Source of the DNA: an uncultured Pseudomonadota bacterium
GTDB taxonomy: Bacteria; Myxococcota_A; UBA796; SXON01
Length of the DNA stretch: 64,000 nucleotides
NCBI GenBank assembly: GCA_903875225.1
Contig: CAIQVJ010000064.1
Span: 1 to 64,000 of the forward strand
Direction of reading: 5' to 3'
The notes below the pieces were generated by a model. The model was not told the DNA's origin. It did no database searches and saw nothing but the letters and a program-made list of their open reading frames with translations. The translations under genes were made by a program, and so were the position numbers. Shown piece by piece: positions 8,560-16,681 of this stretch. How positions within the stretch are numbered: the stretch's first letter is position 1; every line of letters begins with the position of its first letter.

Positions 8560-10065
8560 TCAGTGACCCAGCCACCCCTCCCCATACAACGCATCCGGTC
8601 CGACCAGCGCCACGTCCGGGCTCGCCGCCGCGATCGCCGACAACTCCTCCGTGAAGCCAACGCCGCTGAAGCAGATCAGCCGCGCGGACGCCGCCCCAAC
8701 ACGGTCCTGCAGCGCGAGCAGGCTCCGAATACGACGGAGCCGTTCGAGGTGCGAGCGGCCCATCTCCTCGCCCCACTTCACCTCACCTACGGCGATGAGC
8801 CGCTCCCTGCCCGCCCCGGTGCCCTCCTCCCCGTGCGCAAAGACAGCGACATCGACCTCCAGCGTCGTCTTCCCCTGTGCATCGTTGAGGGTGCCCGCTC
8901 CGACGCGGGACGGGTGGTCGCCGAAGAACCCTTCGGGCACGAAATGGCGAGACCACTGTCGACAGACCTGTTCAAAATGCGGGCCGAGGACGTTGCTTTC
9001 AAAGCGGCGTTGGCTCCGCGCCCAGAGCGGGCGAGCGTCGGACGCTTGCTCCAGATCGGCCCAGATCGGGCGCATGACCGCATGGTAGAACGTGACCAGC
9101 GGCTCGGTCACGCGAAACCGGCTCCGATTGTCGCGGAACACGTCCTGCTCGGACGCGATCAGGCCACAGTCCTGGAGCACGGTGAGGGGGTGGGCGAGGT
9201 CGCTCGACTTGCGACCCAGGAAGGAGGCGATCGCTCCACGCGTGGTGCTGCCGGTCGCAATGGCGGCCAGCACGGAGTGGTACAGCCCGGCGTCGTGTAG
9301 CGAGGGTTCGTCCGCCAGCAGGTAGCGAGCCTCGCGGAAGAGAGGGCTCGCGGGGGAGAGTACGGTCCGGATGACCCAGGGGTCGAAGTCATCGGGTCTG
9401 GAAGGCGCGTCGTTCCTTGTGAATTCACGTCGATATGCGGGAGTGCCCCCTACGATGGCGTGCAATTTCAGGGCGGTCCGCGGATCACGCATTCCCCAGA
9501 ACTCCGCGGCCCGCTGGTGGTTCAGGGTCGGCACGATGAGCTCCAGCCCAGCGCGGCCCCGGAGCGGGGCGTTTCCACTCAACAGTCGACCCATGAACGA
9601 CATGGCCGAGCCGCACAACAGGAGCCTCGTCCGGCTCCCATCGCGCTCCCGGCGCAACGGGCCGAAAGCGTTCTGGAGGATGGACGGCAGCGCGGGGTTG
9701 ACCTTCGCCAGGTACGGGAACTCATCGATCACAACGACTTTCACTCCGCTGCGCCCAAGCGCCAACAGCGCATCCACAGCACTGCGCCAGTCGGCCAGCG
9801 CAAGCGGCGACGGCAGGCCGAGATGTTCGCCCAGGGCCTGTCCGAGGGAGCGGAGGGACTCGGCGTCGGTCGCTTCGTCCGCCGCGAAGTAAAAGCCGCC
9901 CGTCTCCTGGCAGAGCGCGCGGAGAAGGAACGTCTTGCCCTGACGGCGTCGACCGGACACGACCCCGAGGGTGGCCCCCTTGTCGGGATCCGTGGCGAAG
10001 CGCTCGAGCGCGCCCCACTCGAAGGCACGGTCGAACATCTCGGGCGGGCGAAGGAGGGACGTCAC
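8560..10065 (-). CDS. AAA ATPase with DUF234-like C-terminal nuclease-fold domain
   Basis: GVVSGRRRQGKTFLLRALCQ (Walker A), VKVVVIDEFPYLAK (Walker B), ...GGTPAYRREF...LEVDVAVFAHGEE...LIAVGEVKW. Confidence 0.75.
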   Translation of the reverse strand: MTSLLRPPEMFDRAFEWGALERFATDPDKGATLGVVSGRRRQGKTFLLRALCQETGGFYFAADEATDAESLRSLGQALGEHLGLPSPLALADWRSAVDALLALGRSGVKVVVIDEFPYLAKVNPALPSILQNAFGPLRRERDGSRTRLLLCGSAMSFMGRLLSGNAPLRGRAGLELIVPTLNHQRAAEFWGMRDPRTALKLHAIVGGTPAYRREFTRNDAPSRPDDFDPWVIRTVLSPASPLFREARYLLADEPSLHDAGLYHSVLAAIATGSTTRGAIASFLGRKSSDLAHPLTVLQDCGLIASEQDVFRDNRSRFRVTEPLVTFYHAVMRPIWADLEQASDARPLWARSQRRFESNVLGPHFEQVCRQWSRHFVPEGFFGDHPSRVGAGTLNDAQGKTTLEVDVAVFAHGEEGTGAGRERLIAVGEVKWGEEMGRSHLERLRRIRSLLALQDRVGAASARLICFSGVGFTEELSAIAAASPDVALVGPDALYGEGWLGH

Positions 10066-10149
10066 GTAGTATGCATAACTCGTCTTATGATAGGTCGGTT
10101 TATGCGGCCTCGAGGGCTCTCTCCGCCGTGCGGCACCCCGCAGTCTCCA

Positions 10150-10345
10150 TCAACGACACCCCACGACGTCGTCCGTCCACGAGCCCGCGGGGGCGTGCTC
10201 GCGCAGCCGGGCGGTCAGATCGGCCGGGGCAGGGGACCCCGGGATCAGCCCGACGGTCACGCACCGGCGCGGGCCATGGGCTGGCGTGAAGATCGCCGCG
10301 TAGTAGTGCCCCTGGGGGCGTTTTTGCCGTGCACCGACCAGCTCA
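10150..10345 (-). pseudogene. Possible fragment of an integrase/recombinase N-terminus
   Basis: Short minus-strand reading frame GARQKRPQGHYYAAIFTPAHGPRRCVTVGLIPGSPAPADLTARLREHAPAGSWTDDVVGCR*; resemblance to tyrosine-recombinase N-termini is weak. Confidence 0.25.
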
Positions 10346-10487
10346 CCGCAGGCTCCGTGGGCGCCAACGAGGGCGCCACGACAGGAGAATGCAGGAACAC
10401 CGCGGGGGAAGTCCAGCCCGGTGTTTTAAGGATGTTTTAAGGTGTTTTAGAGCCGAAACGGGTGAAACCGCGTCGGGAAAAACGAAG

Positions 10488-10511
10488 AAACCCGGCCTCA
10501 CAGCCGGGTTT
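10488..10511 (-). terminator. Rho-independent terminator downstream of tRNA cluster
   Basis: Perfect stem aaacccggc-ctcaca-gccgggttt; minus strand continues CTTCGTTTTTCC. Confidence 0.8.
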
Positions 10512-10519
10512 CTAAAGGG

Positions 10520-10593
10520 TGCATCCTAAGAGGGTCGAACTCCTAACCTTCTGATCCGTAGTCAGATGCTCTATCCAATTGAGCTAAGGATGC
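10520..10593 (-). tRNA. tRNA-Arg (anticodon ACG)
   Basis: Minus strand GCATCCTTAGCTCAATTGGATAGAGCATCTGACTACGGATCAGAAGGTTAGGAGTTCGACCCTCTTAGGATGCA folds as 74-nt cloverleaf. Confidence 0.9.
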
Positions 10594-10614
10594 GTTTTCA
10601 TGGAATGTCTGGAA

Positions 10615-10704
10615 TGGAGGAGGCGGAGGGATTTGAACCCTCGGTAGACTTTCGCCTACGCATCCTTAGCAAGGATGTACCTTAAGCCACTCGGTCACGC
10701 CTCC
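10615..10704 (-). tRNA. tRNA-Ser (anticodon GCT), CCA encoded
   Basis: Minus strand GGAGGCGTGACCGAGTGGCTTAAGG...CATCCTTGCTAAGGATG...GAGGGTTCAAATCCCTCCGCCTCCTCCA; long variable arm. Confidence 0.9.
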
Positions 10705-10755
10705 AGTAGTATCCGCTGCCCTGCGGCCGCGCAACCCGGCCGGAGCCAGGAAGGG

Positions 10756-10845
10756 TGGAGGAGGTGGTGAGATTCGAACTCACGGACCACTTTCATGGTC
10801 TGCGGTTTTCAAGACCGCTGCCTTCAACCACTCGGCCACACCTCC
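10756..10845 (-). tRNA. tRNA-Ser (anticodon TGA), CCA encoded
   Basis: Minus strand GGAGGTGTGGCCGAGTGGTTGAAGGCAGCGGTCTTGAAAACCGC...GTGAGTTCGAATCTCACCACCTCCTCCA; long variable arm. Confidence 0.9.
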
Positions 10846-10999
10846 GTAGAGCCGCAGCCCGATGGCTTTACCCATCCTGACGGCGCGCGTCAAGGTCCAT
10901 TATCCTCCGGGGAGAGCCGCCGCCACGCCGGTTCGGGGGGGGGCCGGGTCGGCCGCGGGCGGTCCGGCAGGCCCCTTCGAAGTCGCTTGACATCGGCGT

Positions 11000-12289
11000 T
11001 CACCCTCGGACGATCCGCTCCATCCCGCCCAGGTACGGTCGCAGCGCGACCGGGACGATCACGCTGCCATCGGCCTGCTGGTAGTTTTCGAGGATCGCGA
11101 CCAGGGTGCGCCCCACCGCGAGGGCGGATCCGTTGAGGGTGTGGCAGAGCAGGTTCTTCTTCTCTCGCTTGAACCTCAACTTCAGCCGTCGTGCCTGGAA
11201 GTCCCCGAAGTTCGTGCAGGAGCTGATCTCGCGGTAGGCCGCCTGGCCGGGCAGCCACACCTCGATGTCGTAGCCGCGGCTGCCGCCGAAGCCCACGTCT
11301 CCGGCGCACCGGGCGACGGTGTGGAACGGGAGCTCCAGGGCGCGGAGCAGCGACTCGGCGTGATCGACGAGCGTGTCGAGGTTCGCCGCCGAGTCCTCCG
11401 GTCGGGTGATCCAGACGAGCTCGACCTTGTGGAACTGGTGGACGCGGACCAGACCCCGGGTGTCCCTGCCGGCCGACCCGGCCTCGCTGCGAAAGCAGGG
11501 GGTGAAGGCATGGTATCGGACGGGCAGCTGCTCCTCGTCGAGGATCTCGTCGCGGTGCAGGTTCGTGACGGGGACCTCCGCCGTCGGGATCAGGTAGGCG
11601 TCCTGCCCGGCCAGCCCGCCGCTGATCTTGAACAGGTCCTCCTCGAACTTCGGAAGTTGCCCGGTTCCGGTCATCGTCTCCCGGGTGACCATGTAGGGCA
11701 CCTGCACCTCTCGATACCCGTTCCCCTCCGCGATGTCGCAGAACAGGCTGACGAGCGCGCGCTCCATGCGCGCGAGGGCGCCCGAGAGCACCGCGAACCG
11801 GGCGCCCGAGAGCTTCGCGGCCCGGTCCGGGTCGTACATGCCGAGCGCGGTGGCCACCTCGTCGTGCGGGCGCGGGGGAAAGTCGAACACGCGCGGTGTC
11901 CCCCAGCTACGAACCACCGGGTTCGCCTTGTCGTCCGTCCCGTCGGGCGTGAGCGGGTCCACCAGGTTCGGGAGCCCGAGGAGCTGCGTGCGCTCTTCGT
12001 CCGCCACGATCGTGAGCTCCGCCTCGATCGCGGAGGTGCGTTCCCCGATCCCCCGCACCTCGGCCTTGATCACCTCGGCCTGCTCGCCCTGCCCGGACTT
12101 CATCAGCTGGCCGACCACCTGAGACTTCTGGTTCCGCAGTTGCCGCAGGTCGTCGCCCTCCTTCTGCAAGGCCCGTCGCCGCACGTTCAGCGCCACGAGG
12201 GGGTCTGCCAGCGCGGGATCCATCCCACGGCGCAGGAGGCTCTGGCGGACGACTTCCGGGTGGTTCACAAACAAGTTGGGGTCGAGCAT
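11000..12289 (-). CDS. serS: Seryl-tRNA synthetase
   Basis: MLDPNLFVNHPEVVRQSLLRRG...TGTGQLPKFEEDLFKI...LIPTAEVPVTNLHRDEIL...CFRSEAGSAGRDTRGLVRVHQFHKVELV...CAGDVGFGGSRGYDIEVWLPGQAAYREISSCTNFGDFQARR; start chosen at MLDPN. Confidence 0.97.
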   Translation of the reverse strand: MLDPNLFVNHPEVVRQSLLRRGMDPALADPLVALNVRRRALQKEGDDLRQLRNQKSQVVGQLMKSGQGEQAEVIKAEVRGIGERTSAIEAELTIVADEERTQLLGLPNLVDPLTPDGTDDKANPVVRSWGTPRVFDFPPRPHDEVATALGMYDPDRAAKLSGARFAVLSGALARMERALVSLFCDIAEGNGYREVQVPYMVTRETMTGTGQLPKFEEDLFKISGGLAGQDAYLIPTAEVPVTNLHRDEILDEEQLPVRYHAFTPCFRSEAGSAGRDTRGLVRVHQFHKVELVWITRPEDSAANLDTLVDHAESLLRALELPFHTVARCAGDVGFGGSRGYDIEVWLPGQAAYREISSCTNFGDFQARRLKLRFKREKKNLLCHTLNGSALAVGRTLVAILENYQQADGSVIVPVALRPYLGGMERIVRG

Positions 12290-12312
12290 CGGGGCCGGAT
12301 AACCGGGGCGAC

Positions 12313-13200
12313 GTGAAACCGGTCGAGACTCCTTCACCATCATCGACCGCACCTGTCGTGCCGGTATGGCTGGTCCTGAGCGCCGCGCTGGTCGCAGTTG
12401 CTGCCGCTGGCACCCTCGTGCGGCTGGCGCCCGGTGTGGATCCGCTCACGCTCGCCTTCGGTCGTGTGCTCCTGGCCGGTCTGCTGCTGCTGCCGTTCGG
12501 GGTTCGGGGCTTCGTCGCCCCGCGCCGTCGGGATGCCAACCTGATGATGCTCGCCGGCGTTTTCCTCGCTCTCCACTTCTGGGCGTGGTTCACCTCGCTC
12601 CAGCAGACCTCGGTGATGCGGTCCACGGTGCTCGTCTGCACCACTCCCGTGTGGGTGGGGCTGCTCGAGGCGATGGTGCTGAAGAGGCCGCCTCCACCGC
12701 GGTACTGGCCGGGGATCGCGCTCGCGCTCATCGGGATCTTCGGGCTCTCGTCGGGCAAGGGGCCTGGCACGGGCTCACTCAACGGCGACGCTCTGGCGCT
12801 CCTGGGAAGCTGGCTCGGCGCGTCGTACTTCGTGATCGGGGGCGTCGTGCGGCCGCGTGTGGCGCTCGGCGTGTACGGGCCTGCAGTCTACCTCTCCTCC
12901 GCTGCGGCGCTGCTGGGGCTCGCCCTGGTCACGGGGGCACCTCTCCTGCCGGTCGGCCCCACCGCGCTGGGAGCGATGGGCGTCGTGGTCGGGATGGCGC
13001 TCGGCCCGCAGCTGGTGGGGCACCTGGGGTTCAACTGGGCCGTGAAGTACGTGCCCGCCCGGATCGTCGCCGCGGTGATCCTGCTGGAGCCGGTGGGAGC
13101 ATCCGCCGTTGCGGCGGTGGTGCTGCGCGAGGTGCCCACGCGGGGCGACGGCGGCTGGGCCCTGCTCCTGCTGGCGGGGGTGGGCCTGGCCTGCTCCTGA
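12313..13200 (+). CDS. EamA/DMT-family transporter
   Basis: ~10 hydrophobic segments; LTLAFGRVLLAGLLLLPF...ALHFWAWFTSLQQTSVMRSTVLVCTTPVWVGLLEA. Confidence 0.85.
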   Translation: MKPVETPSPSSTAPVVPVWLVLSAALVAVAAAGTLVRLAPGVDPLTLAFGRVLLAGLLLLPFGVRGFVAPRRRDANLMMLAGVFLALHFWAWFTSLQQTSVMRSTVLVCTTPVWVGLLEAMVLKRPPPPRYWPGIALALIGIFGLSSGKGPGTGSLNGDALALLGSWLGASYFVIGGVVRPRVALGVYGPAVYLSSAAALLGLALVTGAPLLPVGPTALGAMGVVVGMALGPQLVGHLGFNWAVKYVPARIVAAVILLEPVGASAVAAVVLREVPTRGDGGWALLLLAGVGLACS

Positions 13201-13203
13201 GGT

Positions 13204-14484
13204 TCAGCGCGTGGTCCCGCGCTTCTTCCTTGGCGCGGGTGTCGTGCGCATGGCCTCGGCCACCCGAAGGACCTCCTTCACCGGGATGGTCTCCGAAAAG
13301 AGCACGACCGCGTCGCCGAGCCCCTCCAGGTCTACTTCCTTGCCCTGCATGAGCTTCCTCGACGCGGCGATGATGAGGTTCCTGGGGCCGTGGCGCCGCA
13401 GCAGATCCAGCCGTCGCTCGAGGCTGCCGCGCCGCCAGAACCCGAGGATCTCGATGCTCACGGTATAGCCGTCCCGGTGCATGACGTAGTCGGGCACCAC
13501 GATGGACTCCCCGCCCTGGTCGAGCGGCGTGCCGCCCTCCTCGATCGTCCAGTCCGGCACGGTCTCCTTCCAGCGCGCAAAGAACCAGAGCGCCTCCCGG
13601 CTCTGCCAGACCCCCAGCGCGCGATAGTGCGAGTGGAGGCCGGTTTTTTCGGAGATCGACAGCTTCGGGCTGCGGTTCCCCCAGGGGACCGTGGCCGTGA
13701 GCTCCCACGGGGTGGAGAGCAGCGGCACCGCTGGGAAGAAGCGGGCGAGGGCCAGCCCGTAGCGGGTGTTCATCGAGAGAAGCGCTGCAGGCCCCTCGAT
13801 GTGGAGGAGGAGGCCTCCGGGCTGCTCGGGCTGCGGGGTGATCTCGGCGAGCAGCTGGTGGAACTTGACGGCGCGGCACAGTGCGCGCAGCTCCGTGGGA
13901 CGCGGGGGAGCCAGTCGGACGGTGAGGGAACGCGCCCGGATGAGCACAGACTGCACGAGCGCTACGTTGTAGCGGTGGAGCAGCCACTCCGGGGAGGGGA
14001 CCTCGAGGCCCTTGAGCGTCTGCTCCGAGGGCAGGTCGGCGTAGAGCGCCTTCTCCAGGGCCTCGGCTGGCGCACCGAGTTCGATGGCGAGGGCTTCGTA
14101 GAGGCTCCGGGCGGTACGCAGGGGCTCGGCGGCATCACCAGCGCCCGGGTCGTCGGCGATCGGGCTCTGGACCGGGCCGATGCGGGCGGCGAGCCCGAAG
14201 ATCGCCTTTCTGAGCTCGAACGGGGGCAGGACAGCCTCGGTGTCGAACTCCGCGCGGTCGAAACAGAGCTTGGCAAGTCCCTTCGTGAGCTTGTGATCGG
14301 TGCCGTCGCCCTCCACCTCGCCGAGCGCGTCGTCCAGCGCCGCGCGGGGCTGACCCACGTGCTCCGAAAATGCGGCGAGGATGGCCGACGCCTTGTCGAT
14401 CATCCGCTGCTGGGCGGGGTCGACGAAGCTGCAGGTGAGGCCCTCCTTCGTGGAGCGGACGCGGACGAGGTCGCCGGTGAGCAC
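13204..14484 (-). CDS. DUF790 (Bax1-like) putative nuclease
   Basis: LTGDLVRVRSTKEGLTCSFVDP...LYADLPSEQTLKGLEVPSPEWLLHRYNVALVQSVLIRA...FHQLL...DGPAALLSMNTRYGLALARFFPAVPLL...ESIVVPDYVM; GTG start inferred. Confidence 0.75.
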   Translation of the reverse strand: MLTGDLVRVRSTKEGLTCSFVDPAQQRMIDKASAILAAFSEHVGQPRAALDDALGEVEGDGTDHKLTKGLAKLCFDRAEFDTEAVLPPFELRKAIFGLAARIGPVQSPIADDPGAGDAAEPLRTARSLYEALAIELGAPAEALEKALYADLPSEQTLKGLEVPSPEWLLHRYNVALVQSVLIRARSLTVRLAPPRPTELRALCRAVKFHQLLAEITPQPEQPGGLLLHIEGPAALLSMNTRYGLALARFFPAVPLLSTPWELTATVPWGNRSPKLSISEKTGLHSHYRALGVWQSREALWFFARWKETVPDWTIEEGGTPLDQGGESIVVPDYVMHRDGYTVSIEILGFWRRGSLERRLDLLRRHGPRNLIIAASRKLMQGKEVDLEGLGDAVVLFSETIPVKEVLRVAEAMRTTPAPRKKRGTTR

Positions 14485-14591
14485 GGCGGGGGGTAACCCG
14501 GTGCCGTCCGCGGACCGCGCTCCTGCTGACGATCGCCTCGTACTCGGATCGAGTACCACGAGTTCGTCAAGGAAACGTCGCGTCCGTCGAC

Positions 14592-15455
14592 ATGAAATGG
14601 CCACAGGGAGTAGGAAAGGGCGGCATGATCGCCCCCGACATCTACACCTACCTCAGCTACCGGAAGTTCCTGGGTGACTGGTTCGAGTGGATGAAGACCA
14701 TGTACCCGCGGTACAGCCACCGGGCCTTCGCGCGCAAGGCCGGGCAGAGCTCCCCCAGCCTGCTGCTCTCCGTGCTTCAGGGCAAGCGCAACCTCACGCC
14801 GGTCACGAGCGAGGCGTTCCTGAAAGTGCTCGGGCTCGACGCCGAGGCCAGCGAGTTCTTCTCTGCGCTCGTCGCCCTCGATCAAGCCGAGACCCCGCAG
14901 GTCCGGTCGTCCGCATGGGACCGGGTGCGGGCCACCAAGCGTTTTCGCGAGGGGCGTCAGCTCGACGGCGATGCGGTGCAGTACCTCTCGCGTTGGTACA
15001 TCCCGGCGATCCGCGAGTTCGCCGCGTGCACGGGGTTCAGGGCCGATGCGGGCTGGCTCGCCGCGAAGATGCGCCCGCGGGTGACCGTGGAGCAGGCGCA
15101 GGAAGCGCTGGATGTGCTGTTCTCGCTGGGTATGCTCATCCGCAACGAGGACCGCGTCGAGGTCGCCGAGGGCAGCCTCGTGACGCCCCACGAGGTGGCG
15201 GGCATGGCGGCGCTGAACTACCATGTGGGCATGCTGGACCGTGCGCGCGAGGCGTTGCTGAAAACCCCGCCGAAGGACCGCCATTTTTGTGCGGTCACCG
15301 TCTCGATCCCCGCAGCGCTGATGCCCGATCTGAAGCGGGAGCTCGACCTGATGCAGGAGCGCCTGCTGGAGCGATGCGACGGGGCCGGCGGGCCCCGGCA
15401 GCTCGTGTACCAGATCAACCTCAACATCTTCCCGCTGACGGAGGCTTCCGAATGA
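14592..15455 (+). CDS. TIGR02147/DUF4423 family protein
   Basis: PDIYTYLSYRKFLGDWFEWMKTMYPRYSHRAFARKAGQSSPSLLLSVLQGKRNLTPVTSEAFLKVLGLDAEASEFFSALV... Confidence 0.8.
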   Translation: MKWPQGVGKGGMIAPDIYTYLSYRKFLGDWFEWMKTMYPRYSHRAFARKAGQSSPSLLLSVLQGKRNLTPVTSEAFLKVLGLDAEASEFFSALVALDQAETPQVRSSAWDRVRATKRFREGRQLDGDAVQYLSRWYIPAIREFAACTGFRADAGWLAAKMRPRVTVEQAQEALDVLFSLGMLIRNEDRVEVAEGSLVTPHEVAGMAALNYHVGMLDRAREALLKTPPKDRHFCAVTVSIPAALMPDLKRELDLMQERLLERCDGAGGPRQLVYQINLNIFPLTEASE

Positions 15456-16129
15456 CGAGCGTGTTGCGAGTGGTGCTCGGCCTCGGCCTGGGCCTCGCCC
15501 CCGGCCTCATCGGCTGCCTCTCCGATCCCGATCGGGGCACGGCGGTGGGAAACCCGACGGTGCTCGCGCTGCAGCTTGCAGACGGCGACGGCGTGGACTT
15601 CGTCTCCGGCGAGGCAGACGCAACCCTGGTCCGGCTCACCAATCCGGACGAGACGTTCGTGCTCTCGACGGGAACCTCGTTGAACCTGGTCTCCGATGCC
15701 TCCCTTCGGGCCCGACCGGGTGACTGGACCGCCCTCACCTTGAAGTTCGACGGGGGGATCACCCTGGCGACCGCGGGGCTGGAGCGCACGCTCCCCGTGG
15801 AGCAGTTCTCGGTCGTCGGGGACTTCACGACGAACTCCCCGCTCCTCCTCGAGGTGGCCGAGCCGGGCTGGGTCGACACGCGGACGTGGGCAGAGGCCTC
15901 GCCCGTGGACCTCGCGGAGCTCCTCGTCTGGGGTACCTCTCTCTACGAAGACACCGATGGGGACGGGTCGCTGGACGAGTACGAGGAGGCGGCCGGCGCG
16001 CTGGCGTGTGCACGTTGCGAACCGGAGGCGCCGGTCACGGACACGGGGGAGGACACCGGCGGGGAAGCGGCTGCATCGACCTCGTCGTCGTACGGCCACC
16101 ACGGGGACGACTCGCGCCGCGAGGAGTAG
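15452..16129 (+). CDS. Lipoprotein with RGTAVGNPT motif, translationally coupled to TIGR02147 gene
   Basis: MTSVLRVVLGLGLGLAPGLIGCLSDPDRGTAVGNPTVLALQL; ATGA overlap with upstream stop. Confidence 0.75.
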   Translation: MTSVLRVVLGLGLGLAPGLIGCLSDPDRGTAVGNPTVLALQLADGDGVDFVSGEADATLVRLTNPDETFVLSTGTSLNLVSDASLRARPGDWTALTLKFDGGITLATAGLERTLPVEQFSVVGDFTTNSPLLLEVAEPGWVDTRTWAEASPVDLAELLVWGTSLYEDTDGDGSLDEYEEAAGALACARCEPEAPVTDTGEDTGGEAAASTSSSYGHHGDDSRREE

Positions 16130-16132
16130 TCG

Positions 16133-16681
16133 CTACTGGTAGTAGACGAGCTCCCAGTCTCCGCCCCCGACGTGCGCGTAGATCGGCCCGACGTCCCGGG
16201 CGAACGCCCACTCCCCGGCGAGGCTGCCGGAGGAGACCGTCACGCTGGCCACATCCGGAAAGGTCCCGTACCACACGGTGCGCTCGCCCTTCTCCGTCAC
16301 CTCGACGCTACCCGTCGAAGCCCCTGCTGTCACCGTCGCAGGCAGGAGTTGTGTGTCGTCGACGAGCAGGCCGTCTGCGACGCTCCAGGGGAGGGCGACG
16401 CCCTCGCCGCTGGACAAGGTGAGGTTCCAGTTCGCGTCGTCGATCGTGAGCGAGAGCCCCGGCGGCGCGGGCGCCGTGTCCGCGGTGTCGGAGGGCGCGG
16501 TGTCTGCGGTGTCTGGGGCCGTGTCCGGAGCGTGCGCCGAGGTGGCGTTGAAGACGATGAGCCGGCCCGATGGACCGGCGTAGGCGCTCGCCGCGTTGCT
16601 CACGACCTCCGCTTCGGACTTCTTGCAGCCGGTCAGGAGGCACCACGCGCCGAGCACGGCCGCCCCGACGCGTGCGCTCAC
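16133..16681 (-). CDS. Hypothetical lipoprotein
   Basis: Signal VSARVGAAVLGAWCLLTGCKKSEAE; GTGA overlap with upstream gene. Confidence 0.65.
   Translation of the reverse strand: MSARVGAAVLGAWCLLTGCKKSEAEVVSNAASAYAGPSGRLIVFNATSAHAPDTAPDTADTAPSDTADTAPAPPGLSLTIDDANWNLTLSSGEGVALPWSVADGLLVDDTQLLPATVTAGASTGSVEVTEKGERTVWYGTFPDVASVTVSSGSLAGEWAFARDVGPIYAHVGGGDWELVYYQ

Noticed and set aside
14687-15451. 5' part of the 480-aa plus ORF ending at 16129
   Set aside because: Frame overlaps TIGR02147 gene; only the lipoprotein from 15452 has signal peptide and coupling
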